64,000 nucleotides of DNA from Blattabacterium cuenoti (GTDB lineage: Bacteria; Bacteroidota; Bacteroidia; Flavobacteriales; Blattabacteriaceae), in contig NZ_CP059218.1 in assembly GCF_014252335.1 (NCBI RefSeq), positions 112,165 to 176,164 on the forward strand, given 5' to 3'. This document shows, one piece after another, positions 1-8,843 of this stretch (position 1 is the stretch's first letter; each line of letters starts with the position of its first letter). The translations under genes and the position numbers were made by a program. The notes below the pieces were generated by a model, which worked only from the letters and a program-made list of their open reading frames with translations, made no database searches and had not been told where the DNA came from.

Positions 1-83
1 GTACATTTTTTTAATCCTGAAGAACGAGCAATCTCCTGTAATTCAAAAAGTTTTTTACTTTTTAATTCAGTAATATCAAACAT
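1..83 (-). CDS. rho: Transcription termination factor Rho, N-terminal fragment (cut by window edge)
   Basis: Only the first 27 codons are in the window. They begin at an ATG at 83-81 and read MFDITELKSKKLFELQEIAR, followed by SSGLKK. This resembles the start of the Rho N-terminal SAP-like domain in Bacteroidetes Rho proteins, which open with a similar helix ending in LLEIAESL or ELQEIA. Rho is the hexameric RNA helicase that ends transcription at Rho-dependent sites. The neighbouring DUF4293 gene supports the call, because the two are commonly adjacent in this phylum. With so few residues another SAP/Rho_N protein cannot be excluded. The gene faces away from prfA. Confidence 0.6.
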   Translation of the reverse strand, partial: MFDITELKSKKLFELQEIARSSGLKKC

Positions 84-325
84 AAAGTAAGTATAAGTAA
101 TAAGTAATTGGATAAAATTTTATATTATAATAACATGATATACGATATATAATATACTATATACGATAAAATATTATACAAAATAAGATAAATACAATTA
201 TACAAAATTAATTTGAACTTAATTATAACTAATATATTATGCAGAATATAATACAAAATTTTTATACATTTATACAAAAAAATTTTTTAACTTAATATAT
301 AATACTTAATATATAACTAACTAAT
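84..325. other. AT-rich divergent spacer between rho and DUF4293 gene
   Basis: This 242-bp stretch separates two divergently transcribed genes and must hold promoters for both. It is almost pure A/T, with short repeats of TATA and ACTTAATATATAA. No RNA gene or convincing ORF is visible, and no promoter can be singled out because TAnnTTTG-like matches are uninformative at this composition. Confidence 0.5.
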
Positions 326-688
326 ATGTTCTGTAGAATACAAAATATTTATACATTTATATCATCTTTACTAATTTTAATTTCTATATTATTAAATTTT
401 TCTTTTAATATATTTTTTGATTTATTCTTGATTATATGTTTTATATTATCAGTTTCTAGCATGTTATTTTGCAAAAATAATAAATTACAAATAATATTAA
501 ATATTTTAAATATTTTTTTTAATAGTGTAAATAGTATAGTAATTTTATTATTCACTTATTTCAATAAAGAATTAAATAGTTCTCTACTTATTTGTTTACT
601 ATTATTTTCTATATTGTTTTTATTATTATCGAATAAATCAATCAAAAAAAATATAAAAATAATTAAATCATCAAATAGAATACGATAA
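326..688 (+). CDS. DUF4293 family four-helix membrane protein
   Basis: A 120-residue, very hydrophobic protein with four predicted membrane segments (about residues 10-30, 32-48, 57-78 and 85-103). It begins MFCRIQNIYTFISS and ends NKSIKKNIKIIKSSNRIR. Both ends match the pattern of Bacteroidetes DUF4293 proteins, which start M-Q-R-I-Q-T-I and finish with a basic tail such as ANKAIKKDE...KSADRLR. The function of the family is unknown. It lies 11 bp before prfA and is divergent from rho, the usual flavobacterial setting. The opposite-strand frame here is a shadow. The match is from family memory, not a search. Confidence 0.75.
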   Translation: MFCRIQNIYTFISSLLILISILLNFSFNIFFDLFLIICFILSVSSMLFCKNNKLQIILNILNIFFNSVNSIVILLFTYFNKELNSSLLICLLLFSILFLLLSNKSIKKNIKIIKSSNRIR

Positions 689-699
689 TTAATCATGAC

Positions 700-1794
700 A
701 TGATTACAAATTCATCATTGAATAAAAAATTTGAAGTATTTAAAAAAGAATTTGATCAAATTTCAAAATTGATTTCTCTTCCTAACATTATATATAATAA
801 AAAAAAATATCACAAATTATTAAAACAATATAAAAAAATAGAAAAATGGATAAACTATTATAATGAATATAATAATAAATTATCATATTTAAATGAGCTC
901 AATTCTATTTTAGAACATGATACAGATCCAGAAATGATAAATATAGCATCTGCAGAAAAAAAAAATATATTAGAAGAAATATTATATTTTAAAAATAAAT
1001 TAAATCATACTTTTTCATCTTCATCACAATCACAAAATATCAATGATAATAATAGAAATGCTATAGTAGAATTACGTTCAGGAACTGGTGGAAATGAAGC
1101 GTGTCTATTTGTTGAAGAAATATTAAGAATGTATATTATGTATTTTAAACAAATGCATTGGAAATATAAAATAATGCATGCTCAAAAAAGTGGATCCACA
1201 GGATATAAAGAAATTATATTAGAAGTCAGTAGTGGCAGTAATAATAAAGATAATGTGTATGGCAATCTGAAATTTGAATCTGGAGTACATAGAGTGCAAA
1301 GAATTCCAAAAACTGAATCTCAAGGTAGAATTCATACATCAGCAATTACTGTAGCAGTATTACCAGAAATTCAAGAATTAGAAATGAAAATCAATCTAAC
1401 TGATATAAAAAAAGAAACATTTAGATCTAGTGGAGCTGGAGGACAACATGTGAATAAAACAGAATCAGCAGTTAGATTAACTCATATACCAAGTAAAATA
1501 ACTGTTGAATGTCAAGAAGAAAGATCTCAACATAAAAATTTTGAAAAGGCTATGAATGTATTAAGAGCTAGATTATTCCAACAAGAAATGAATAAAAGAT
1601 GTCAAGAAAGATCTTTTCAAAGAAAATGTTTAATCTCTACTGGAGATCGGTCAGTTAAAATCAGAACTTATAACTATCCAAACAAAAGAGTAACAGATCA
1701 TAGAGTAAAAAAATCAATTTATGATATTACAGGATTTATGAATGGAAATATTCAAAAAATGATAGATTGTCTAAAAGAAAAATATATACAATAA
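700..1794 (+). CDS. prfA: Peptide chain release factor 1
   Basis: RF1 reads UAA and UAG stop codons and triggers hydrolysis of the finished peptide from P-site tRNA. The 364-residue length is normal. The anticodon-like tripeptide P-x-T is present as P203-K204-T205 in RIPKTESQGRIHTSA, which marks RF1 rather than RF2 (SPF). The catalytic GGQ loop is at residues 247-249, inside SSGAGGQHVNKTESAVRLTH. The N-terminal coiled region covers about residues 1-110. It follows the DUF4293 gene closely and converges on accC. Confidence 0.97.
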   Translation: MITNSSLNKKFEVFKKEFDQISKLISLPNIIYNKKKYHKLLKQYKKIEKWINYYNEYNNKLSYLNELNSILEHDTDPEMINIASAEKKNILEEILYFKNKLNHTFSSSSQSQNINDNNRNAIVELRSGTGGNEACLFVEEILRMYIMYFKQMHWKYKIMHAQKSGSTGYKEIILEVSSGSNNKDNVYGNLKFESGVHRVQRIPKTESQGRIHTSAITVAVLPEIQELEMKINLTDIKKETFRSSGAGGQHVNKTESAVRLTHIPSKITVECQEERSQHKNFEKAMNVLRARLFQQEMNKRCQERSFQRKCLISTGDRSVKIRTYNYPNKRVTDHRVKKSIYDITGFMNGNIQKMIDCLKEKYIQ

Positions 1795-1827
1795 ACAATA
1801 ATAAATATTTATTTTATATTATATAAA

Positions 1828-3174
1828 TCAATAATTTGATAACATTGTCTCTATAAAATTAATATTATAATCTCCTTGTATAAAAAAATGATTTTTCATC
1901 ATTTGTATATGAAAAGGAATAGTGGTACTAATACCTTCTATGACAAATTCATCTAATGATCTACGCATTTTTTCAATAGTTTCTTTTCTACTATTTGCTG
2001 TAGTAATAATCTTTGCAATCATAGAATCATAATAATGTGGCACATTATATCCAGCATAAATATGAGTATCAATACGAACTCCTTTACCACCAGGTAAATG
2101 CATTTGAGTAATTTTTCCTGGATATGGACGAAATTCTTGTTTAGATTCTTCTGCATTAATTCTACACTCAATTGAATATTTGTTTGGATAAAAATTTTTT
2201 CCTGATATTTTTTTGCCATTTGCTATAAATATTTGTTCTTGAACAAGATCTAATCCAGTTATTTCTTCAGTAATAGCATGTTCTACTTGTATTCTGGTAT
2301 TCATTTCCATAAAATAAAAATTTGTATTTTTATCTACTAAAAATTCAACTGTTCCTATTCCTTCATAATTAATAAATTCAGCTGCCTTAACTGCTTGTTC
2401 TCCCATTGTTTTTCTTAAATACGGAGTTAAAAAAGGTGACGGAGCTTCTTCTACTAATTTTTGATTTCTTCTCTGTATAGAACAATCTCGTTCTGATAAA
2501 TGGCATGTTTGTCCATATTTATCACTAATAATTTGTATTTCTATATGTCTTGGATTAATAATTAATTTTTCTAAATATAAATCTGGTTTTCCAAAACATA
2601 TTAAAGATTCTTTTTGAGCATTTTCCCAAGATTTTTTTAAATCATTCTTTTTAAAAACAGATCTTATTCCTTTTCCTCCTCCTCCAGAAACTGATTTGAT
2701 CACAATAGGATATCCTATTTTTTCTGCAAGATTTTCTACTTCTTTATATGAATATTTTTCTTTTAAACATTCAGTTCCAGGAATACATAAAATACCAGCT
2801 TTTTTCATAGTTTGTTTAGCTAAAATCTTATTTCCCATTTGAATAATATGATTTGGTAAAGGCCCTATAAATTTAATTTTATGTTTCTTACACATATAAG
2901 AAAAATATGCATTTTCAGATAAAAAACCATATCCTGGATGAATTGCATCAGAATTAGTTATTTCTGCGGCTGAAATAATATTTGGAACATTTAAATATGA
3001 TAAATATGGAGATGGAGGACCAATACAAACAGCTTCATCTGCAAAATATACATGAAGACTATATTTATCTGCCGTAGAATATACTGCTACCGTTTTTATT
3101 CCCATTTCTTTTACTGTTCTTATAATTCTTAAAGCAATTTCTCCACGATTTGCAATTAATATTTTTTTAAACAT
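1828..3174 (-). CDS. accC: Acetyl-CoA carboxylase, biotin carboxylase subunit
   Basis: AccC carboxylates the biotin on AccB using ATP and bicarbonate, the first half of malonyl-CoA synthesis. The 448-residue length is typical. The start MFKKILIANRGEIALRII is the family signature. The ATP-grasp glycine loop SGGGGKGI is at residues 163-170, and the motif EMNTRIQVEHAITE of the active site follows around 290-305. It sits 21 bp downstream of accB in the same direction, so accB-accC is very likely one transcript. AccD is far away at 45475-46314, and accA is not in the window. Confidence 0.97.
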   Translation of the reverse strand: MFKKILIANRGEIALRIIRTVKEMGIKTVAVYSTADKYSLHVYFADEAVCIGPPSPYLSYLNVPNIISAAEITNSDAIHPGYGFLSENAYFSYMCKKHKIKFIGPLPNHIIQMGNKILAKQTMKKAGILCIPGTECLKEKYSYKEVENLAEKIGYPIVIKSVSGGGGKGIRSVFKKNDLKKSWENAQKESLICFGKPDLYLEKLIINPRHIEIQIISDKYGQTCHLSERDCSIQRRNQKLVEEAPSPFLTPYLRKTMGEQAVKAAEFINYEGIGTVEFLVDKNTNFYFMEMNTRIQVEHAITEEITGLDLVQEQIFIANGKKISGKNFYPNKYSIECRINAEESKQEFRPYPGKITQMHLPGGKGVRIDTHIYAGYNVPHYYDSMIAKIITTANSRKETIEKMRRSLDEFVIEGISTTIPFHIQMMKNHFFIQGDYNINFIETMLSNY

Positions 3175-3195
3175 ACAAAATCAAGAAATAGATGA

Positions 3196-3648
3196 TTAAT
3201 TATTATTAATTTTAATAAGAAATAAAGGTTGATTATAATCAACTGGGGTGGAATCTTCAACAAATATTTTTACAATTTTACCTTCAACTTCCGATTCAAT
3301 ATCATTAAATAATTTCATTGCTTCTATAATACAAATTTTGGTTCCTATCTTAACATTATCACCAATTTTTACAAAAGGATCTTGATTAGGATTTGATCTT
3401 CTATAAAATGTTCCAATCATTGGAGATTTAATTGTAAAATATCCATTATTATTAAAATTTTTTTCTGAATCTGAAACAGAATAATATTGTTCTTGATTAT
3501 TATTTTGATTAACTAATTTATAATTTTTTTTTTTTAAAAAAATGTTGTTTTTAATAGAAATTGTAGTTTTTCCTATTTGTATTTTGATTTCATCAATTTC
3601 GTATTTATAAACTACTTTAATCAAAGATTTAATTTCTTTTAAATCCAT
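3196..3648 (-). CDS. accB: Acetyl-CoA carboxylase, biotin carboxyl carrier protein
   Basis: AccB carries biotin between the two half-reactions of acetyl-CoA carboxylase. The biotinyl domain fills the C-terminal half, and the attachment motif EAMKL puts the biotinylated lysine at K112. A low-complexity Asn/Gln linker (about 47-70) separates it from the N-terminal segment. I chose the ATG at 3648-3646, giving 150 residues starting MDLKEIKSLIKVVYKYEI. The open frame extends three codons further to a TTG, but homologues start MDLKEI. It lies between rpmF (18 bp upstream) and accC. Confidence 0.95.
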   Translation of the reverse strand: MDLKEIKSLIKVVYKYEIDEIKIQIGKTTISIKNNIFLKKKNYKLVNQNNNQEQYYSVSDSEKNFNNNGYFTIKSPMIGTFYRRSNPNQDPFVKIGDNVKIGTKICIIEAMKLFNDIESEVEGKIVKIFVEDSTPVDYNQPLFLIKINNN

Positions 3649-3666
3649 AATTTTCAATGAAACATA

Positions 3667-3855
3667 TCATTTTTGGTTTTTAATAAAAATTACTTTTCCT
3701 TTATAAATAAGTTGTTTGTTTTTCCAATATGCATGATGATATAAATATTTTTGATTAGTTAAAGAACATTTAGACAATAAAGGTATGTTTACTTTTAAAT
3801 GAGTTCTTCTTTTATTTCGTCTTGATTTAGATTGTCTTCTTTTAGGATGTGCCAT
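3667..3855 (-). CDS. rpmF: 50S ribosomal protein L32
   Basis: A small basic protein of 62 residues with the L32 opening MAHPKRRQSKSRRNKRRTH and the Bacteroidetes-style C-terminal half YLYHHAYWKNKQLIYKG. It is part of the large subunit near the exit tunnel. It is the first gene of an rpmF-accB-accC run on the minus strand; rpmF next to fatty-acid genes is common in bacteria. The start is 63 bp from the chosen proS start on the opposite strand, so the two promoters share this gap. Confidence 0.93.
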   Translation of the reverse strand: MAHPKRRQSKSRRNKRRTHLKVNIPLLSKCSLTNQKYLYHHAYWKNKQLIYKGKVIFIKNQK

Positions 3856-3918
3856 AATAAAAATTATAATAAATTACTAAGTTACTATAATAATGAAATT
3901 ATTTTTATATTTATTAAT

Positions 3919-5406
3919 ATGAATTATTCGTTAACCAAACAAAGCCAAGATTATTCTAAATGGTATAATGATATTATTATTAAATCTGAATTAGCAGAAT
4001 TTTCAGGAGTTCGTGGTTTTATGATTATTAAACCATATGGATTTTCTATTTGGGAAAACATGAAAAAAGAATTAGATAAAATGTTGAAAGAATCTGGACA
4101 TGAAAATATTTATTTTCCACTTGTAATTCCAAAATATTCTTTATTTTTTGATGAAAAAGAAAATAACCACTTTCATAATAAAGAATGTGCAGTCATCACT
4201 CATTATAGATTAAAAAAACAACAATATAAAAATCAATTTGAAATAGATGATGATGCTAAATTAAAAGAAGAATTAATTATTAGACCAACTTCAGAAAGCA
4301 TTGTTTGGCCAACCTATAAAAGGTGGATACAATCTTATAGAAACTTACCTATTCTTTTCAATCAATGGGGAAATGCTGTAAGATGGGAGATGAAAACACG
4401 ATTATTTATTAGAACTTCAGAATTTTTATGGCAGGAAGGACATACAGCTCACGCTACAAAAGAAGAAGCTATGTATGAAGCTAAAAAAATATTAAATATA
4501 TATACTAATTTTTCTGAAAAATTTTTAGCTATTCCAGTTATACAAGGAATAAAACCAAATATGGATAAATTTTCTGGATCTGATATCACTTATTGTATTG
4601 AATCTATCATGCAAGATGGAAAAGCTTTACAAATCGCTACTTCTCATTTTTTAGGACAAAATTTTTCAAAAGCCTTTAATGTCAAGTTTATGACTAAAAA
4701 TGGAAATACAGAATACGTATGGGGGACTTCTTGGGGGATATCTACACGATTAATAGGAGCATTAGTAATGTTACATTCAGATGATCATGGTTTAATTTTA
4801 CCTCCAACAATATCCCCAATACAAGTTATTATTATTCCTATTTTTAAAAATCAAACAGAATTTAATCAAATAAACACAATAGTTTATAGACTAAAAAATA
4901 ATTTAGAAAAACAAGGAATTAGAGTAAAATATGATAAAAATCAATATATGACTCCAGGATGTAAATTCCACAAATATGAAATGAAAGGAATACCAATCAG
5001 AATTAGCATAGGACCACATGAAATTAATAATCAAATAGTAGAATTATTCAGAAGAGATACATATAAAAAAGATTATATGTCATTAGATAAAATAGCATCG
5101 TTGATATCTACACTTCTTAAAAAAATTCAAACAAATATATATGAAAAAGCTGTCAATAGAATAAATAATTTATCTTACACATTAGATAATTATGATGAAT
5201 TTAAACAAAAAATACGTAATACAGGAGGATTTATATTTGCTCATTGGGATGGAACAATAAAGACAGGAAAACAGATTCAAGAAGAAACAGAAGCAACAAT
5301 TCGTTGTATTCCTATTAATAATAATGATAATTTAAAAATTGGTGGTAAATGTATTTATTCTGGTAATCCATCTGATCAAAGAGTAATTTTTGCCAAATCT
5401 TACTAA
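3919..5406 (+). CDS. proS: Prolyl-tRNA synthetase (short, eukaryote/archaea-like type)
   Basis: ProRS charges tRNA-Pro. At 495 residues it belongs to the shorter ProS class without the inserted editing domain of E. coli ProS. The start MNYSLTKQSQDYSKWYNDII, followed by SGVRGFMIIKPYGFSIWE, and the class II motifs RPTSESIVWPTYKRWIQSYR and TSEFLWQEGHTAH are characteristic. The open frame runs 29 codons further upstream into rpmF, but the ATG at 3919 matches homologue starts and leaves room for a promoter. It converges with pyrD, with 11 bp between the stops. Confidence 0.95.
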   Translation: MNYSLTKQSQDYSKWYNDIIIKSELAEFSGVRGFMIIKPYGFSIWENMKKELDKMLKESGHENIYFPLVIPKYSLFFDEKENNHFHNKECAVITHYRLKKQQYKNQFEIDDDAKLKEELIIRPTSESIVWPTYKRWIQSYRNLPILFNQWGNAVRWEMKTRLFIRTSEFLWQEGHTAHATKEEAMYEAKKILNIYTNFSEKFLAIPVIQGIKPNMDKFSGSDITYCIESIMQDGKALQIATSHFLGQNFSKAFNVKFMTKNGNTEYVWGTSWGISTRLIGALVMLHSDDHGLILPPTISPIQVIIIPIFKNQTEFNQINTIVYRLKNNLEKQGIRVKYDKNQYMTPGCKFHKYEMKGIPIRISIGPHEINNQIVELFRRDTYKKDYMSLDKIASLISTLLKKIQTNIYEKAVNRINNLSYTLDNYDEFKQKIRNTGGFIFAHWDGTIKTGKQIQEETEATIRCIPINNNDNLKIGGKCIYSGNPSDQRVIFAKSY

Positions 5407-5417
5407 TTAATTATTTA

Positions 5418-6374
5418 TTATTTAATTTGCTTCAAATTGCCTTGAAATTCTTTTAAAGAAAAATAATTTTTATTTTTTAATAATTCTATTAATTCAAATA
5501 ATAATCTATGAAATACAGTAATTCCTTCAATCAAAAATTGAGTTCCTATTTGAACAGCAGATGCCCCACATAATATATGCTCAAAAATATCTTTACCATT
5601 TTTGATACCACCACATCCTATAACTGGAATATCTTTTCTAAGATAATTATAAAATTGTCGTACATTAGATAATGCAAATGGTTTGATTCCTATTCCACCT
5701 ATTCCTCCAAATCCTTTATTTGGTCTAATGACTATAGTTTCTGTTTCTACATTAATAAATAAACCATTTGGTAAACTATTAACACAGGTAACAAAATAAA
5801 CTGGATATTTATTCAATATAGAAGAAATTTTTTCTATATCATATTCATTAAAATATGGTGGTAGTTTAATTCCTACAGGATTATTATATAAGTTAAATAA
5901 TTTATCAAAAAAATACGGCATGTTATGAAAATCATAACCCAAAAGTGTTTTTTCACCTAAAATATTTGGACAAGATAAGTTTAATTCTATAGCACTAATG
6001 AAATCAGAATATGGATTTGTTTTTTGTAATAAAACATAAGTTTCTTCAAAAGAAGATCCTGATAAAGATAAAAAAATAGGTTTTTGTAAATGTTGTTTTT
6101 CTAAAAATGAAAGATAAAAATCAATTCCAAGATTAGCTAATCCAACAGAATTGATACTTCCAGTTTTCCATTGAAAACATCTAGGAATAGGATTACCATT
6201 TCTTTTTTTTATAGTACAACTTTTTGTAACTACTGCTCCTGAATAATTATCTTTCATAAGATTCTTTAATTCTTTTTCTGTAGAACAAAAAATGCCTGAT
6301 GCATTCATAATACATGAATCTAGTTTTATTGCATTTATATTAGTGGATATATCTATATCTATTGTTGTCATCAT
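5418..6374 (-). CDS. pyrD: Dihydroorotate dehydrogenase, class 1A-like
   Basis: PyrD oxidises dihydroorotate to orotate in UMP synthesis. The 318-residue protein has the class 1 cysteine base in IELNLSCPN and the sequence MNASGIFCSTEKEL near the start. GGIGGIGIKP and the flavin-site stretch IPVIGCGGIKNGKDIFEHI come later. It lacks the N-terminal membrane helix of quinone-linked class 2 enzymes, so it is probably soluble. Fumarate as acceptor is inferred from the class 1A resemblance. The first two codons are both ATG, so the start is uncertain by one residue. It is divergent from the pyrE-pyrF fusion that uses its product, with 61 bp between. Confidence 0.93.
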   Translation of the reverse strand: MMTTIDIDISTNINAIKLDSCIMNASGIFCSTEKELKNLMKDNYSGAVVTKSCTIKKRNGNPIPRCFQWKTGSINSVGLANLGIDFYLSFLEKQHLQKPIFLSLSGSSFEETYVLLQKTNPYSDFISAIELNLSCPNILGEKTLLGYDFHNMPYFFDKLFNLYNNPVGIKLPPYFNEYDIEKISSILNKYPVYFVTCVNSLPNGLFINVETETIVIRPNKGFGGIGGIGIKPFALSNVRQFYNYLRKDIPVIGCGGIKNGKDIFEHILCGASAVQIGTQFLIEGITVFHRLLFELIELLKNKNYFSLKEFQGNLKQIK

Positions 6375-6435
6375 TTTATAATTTTAAAGTTAATAACAAA
6401 AAATAAAATTTTTAACTTGATAAAAAAGGTTTGTT

Positions 6436-7815
6436 ATGATAAAAGAAAAAGAACAATTTGTTTTAAAAATTTATAATTTAGGAATAATGAAATTTGGAAA
6501 CTTTACTTTAAAAAGTGGATATAGTTCACCTATATATATTGATTTTCGTCCTATTGCTTCAAAACCTAATTTATTAATTAAATTATCAGATTTACTGTTA
6601 CATACAATTTCATATTATAATTTTGAATTAATTTGTGGAGTTCCTTATGCAGCATTACCCATTGCAACTACTTTATCAATTAGATCTAATATTCCTTTGA
6701 TTATTAAAAGAAAAGATAATAAAGGATATGGAACACAAAAAATGATTGAAGGGATTTATAAAAAAGGACAAAATTGTCTTCTTATAGAGGATGTTATAAC
6801 TAGTGGTGATAGTTTATTAAATACAGCAGAAGGGTTGAAAAAAGAAGGATTAGTAATTAACAACATATTATCAATTTTAGATCGTGAACAAGGAGGAATA
6901 GAAAATATAAAAAATAAAGGATTTAAAATTAATACACTATTTAAAATAGGTGAGGTAATCAAAATATTAGAAAATAAAAAATTATTCAAACAACAGGAAT
7001 TATATTATATTAACAAATTTTTAAAACAAAAAAAGAATATTAAATATAAAAATAAAAGACTGTCTTATGAAGAAAAAAAAGAAAATATTTCTCATCCAAT
7101 AGGAAAAAAACTTCTTGATATTACAATTAAAAAGAAAACTAACTTAATTTTTTCTGCAGATCTTATATATTCTAATCAAATTTTGAATTTAGCACATTTA
7201 ATAGGAGATCTAATTTGTGTATTAAAACTGCATGTTGATATTATTCGTGATTTTTCATATTCTTTTATTCAAAAACTAAAAAAAATTGCTATAGAAAAAA
7301 ATTTTTTAATATTTGAGGATAAAAAATTATGTGATGTTGGATACACAAATTACTTACAATTACATCATGGAATACATAAAATTTCTTCATGGGCAGATAT
7401 TGTGTCTACACATCTTATTGCAGGAGAAAATAGCATAAATAATTTATATATTCCATATACTATGGCATTAGTCACTATATCTGAAATGTCATCTTATGAA
7501 AGAATCTCTGATAATCAATTTGTAATAAAATCTTTAAATATTTCTTTGAGAAATTCTACAGTCATTGGGACTGTTGCACAAAGAAAAGTAGATGATAGAT
7601 TATTATTATTTACACCAGGAATTTTATTATCATCTACTCATCTTAGTAATAATAATAATCAACATTTATCATATATTACTCCTTATCAAGCTATAACACA
7701 ATATAAAAGCGATTTTATTATAGTCGGAAAAGCAATTTATAAATCTAAATATCCAACATTTTTTGCAAAAAAATATAGATATGAAGGATGGAAAGCATAT
7801 CAAAATGACTTTTAA
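6436..7815 (+). CDS. pyrEF: Fused orotate phosphoribosyltransferase / OMP decarboxylase (UMP synthase)
   Basis: This 459-residue protein joins the last two steps of UMP synthesis. Residues about 1-190 are OPRT: FGNFTLKSGYSSPIYIDFRP and the PRPP loop LLIEDVITSGDS (residues 115-126). Residues about 220-459 are OMP decarboxylase. The catalytic Asp-x-Lys-x-x-Asp is D295-K297-D300 in FEDKKLCDVG. KLHVDIIRDF, MALVTISEMSS and DFIIVGKAIYKS are the other conserved blocks. The domain order and the FEDxKxxDxG motif resemble eukaryotic UMPS rather than the type usual in Bacteroidetes (family knowledge). The linker is Lys-rich. The gene is divergent from pyrD. Confidence 0.93.
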   Translation: MIKEKEQFVLKIYNLGIMKFGNFTLKSGYSSPIYIDFRPIASKPNLLIKLSDLLLHTISYYNFELICGVPYAALPIATTLSIRSNIPLIIKRKDNKGYGTQKMIEGIYKKGQNCLLIEDVITSGDSLLNTAEGLKKEGLVINNILSILDREQGGIENIKNKGFKINTLFKIGEVIKILENKKLFKQQELYYINKFLKQKKNIKYKNKRLSYEEKKENISHPIGKKLLDITIKKKTNLIFSADLIYSNQILNLAHLIGDLICVLKLHVDIIRDFSYSFIQKLKKIAIEKNFLIFEDKKLCDVGYTNYLQLHHGIHKISSWADIVSTHLIAGENSINNLYIPYTMALVTISEMSSYERISDNQFVIKSLNISLRNSTVIGTVAQRKVDDRLLLFTPGILLSSTHLSNNNNQHLSYITPYQAITQYKSDFIIVGKAIYKSKYPTFFAKKYRYEGWKAYQNDF

Positions 7816-7917
7816 AAAAAAATATTTTTTATTTATATGATAGTAATGAATATAAATTTATTTTATAATTTTAAAATAAACCTCGATATAAAAAAGCGTT
7901 GAATACAGTTTGAAAAT

Positions 7918-8499
7918 ATGAAATGGATAAATTCATTAGTTAGTTGTTTCATGATATTGTTTAGTATTATCGATATTTTAGGTAATGCTCCTATTATTAT
8001 GGGATTTAAATCTAAAGGAAATATTATAGAAACTAAAAAAGTAATTATAACATCCTTGATAATATTTTTATCTTTTCTTTTTTTAGGAGAACCTTTATTA
8101 ATAATTATTGGTATTGATGTTCAATCATTTTCTGTAGCTGGATCTTTTGTATTATTTCTAATTGGATTAGAAATGATATTAGGAATAGATATCCATAAAG
8201 TACAAAAAAATGCACAAACATCTATAGTTCCTATAGCATTTCCTCTTATTGCTGGTCCTGGATCATTAACTACATTGATATCATTGAAAACTACGTATAA
8301 TGTTTCGATTATTATTATGTCTTTGATTTTAAATATGATAGTAGTTTATTTTGTTTTAGAAAAATGTGATATGATTGCGAAAAAATTAGGTGCTAATGGA
8401 TTAGATATTGTAAAAAAAATATTTGGAATTATTTTATTAGCTTTTGCAGTGAAAATTTTTGGAGCTAATATCAGTGATTTATTTCACAAAAAATTTTAA
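7918..8499 (+). CDS. MarC family integral membrane protein
   Basis: A 193-residue membrane protein with six likely helices. The family features are a first helix containing FSIIDILGNAPIIMGF (usually D-P-x-G-N-x-P), the segment LFLIGLEMILGI, and the second-half motif PIAFPLIAGPGSLTTLISL. MarC proteins have no firmly established transport substrate, and the old link to multiple antibiotic resistance was withdrawn. Its 3' end overlaps the 3' end of rnpA on the other strand by 21 bp. Confidence 0.88.
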   Translation: MKWINSLVSCFMILFSIIDILGNAPIIMGFKSKGNIIETKKVIITSLIIFLSFLFLGEPLLIIIGIDVQSFSVAGSFVLFLIGLEMILGIDIHKVQKNAQTSIVPIAFPLIAGPGSLTTLISLKTTYNVSIIIMSLILNMIVVYFVLEKCDMIAKKLGANGLDIVKKIFGIILLAFAVKIFGANISDLFHKKF

Positions 8500-8843
8500 A
8501 TTTATAAAGATTTTCTTCAATGAAAAATTTATTACATGAAATGTTGGTAAAATACTACCTTGATAAATAAAAACTATGTAATAAATTTTGTTATTATGTA
8601 TTTTATTTTCTAAAATATATTTATTTAATACATAAGCTGATCTAAATAATCTTTTTATTTTATTTCGATGAACTGCCTTTTTAAAAACTTTTTTTTTATT
8701 AATATTCCAACAATTTTAGTTTTTAAGTAATTATTTGATTTTTTTTGATCTATTGAAATATATTGCAGTTTTATAGGAAAATTATATAATAATTTTCCAT
8801 ATTTTATAATATTTATAACATTAATTTTTAATGAACTATTCAT
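8479..8843 (-). CDS. rnpA: Ribonuclease P protein component, frameshifted at a run of nine A
   Basis: RnpA binds RNase P RNA and helps cut tRNA 5' leaders. The 5' part (8843 to about 8698) reads [20 protein letters not shown] and on to [10 protein letters not shown] nine-A run on the coding strand (8697-8689) then puts the frame into an early stop at 8657-8655. From 8688 another frame runs open for 69 codons to a TAA at 8481-8479 and begins [19 protein letters not shown], the RnpA signature. With one extra A the gene reads [20 protein letters not shown] without a break, 121 residues in all. The missing base lies exactly in the homopolymer, so slippage rescue, sequencing error or true loss are all possible. 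The start overlaps the end of fbp by 8 bp. Confidence 0.88.

Noticed and set aside
240-362. Imperfect repeat of AGAATA...ATACATTTATA before and at the start of the DUF4293 gene
   Set aside because: Low-complexity A/T; similarity of this size is expected by chance here.
1800-1813. 14-bp perfect palindrome AATAAATATTTATT between the convergent prfA and accC genes
   Set aside because: All A/T, with no loop and no U-tract; too weak to call a terminator.
8655-8843. Apparent 62-residue hypothetical protein on the minus strand
   Set aside because: It is only the 5' part of rnpA; its last 16 codons are a frameshift artefact after the nine-A run.
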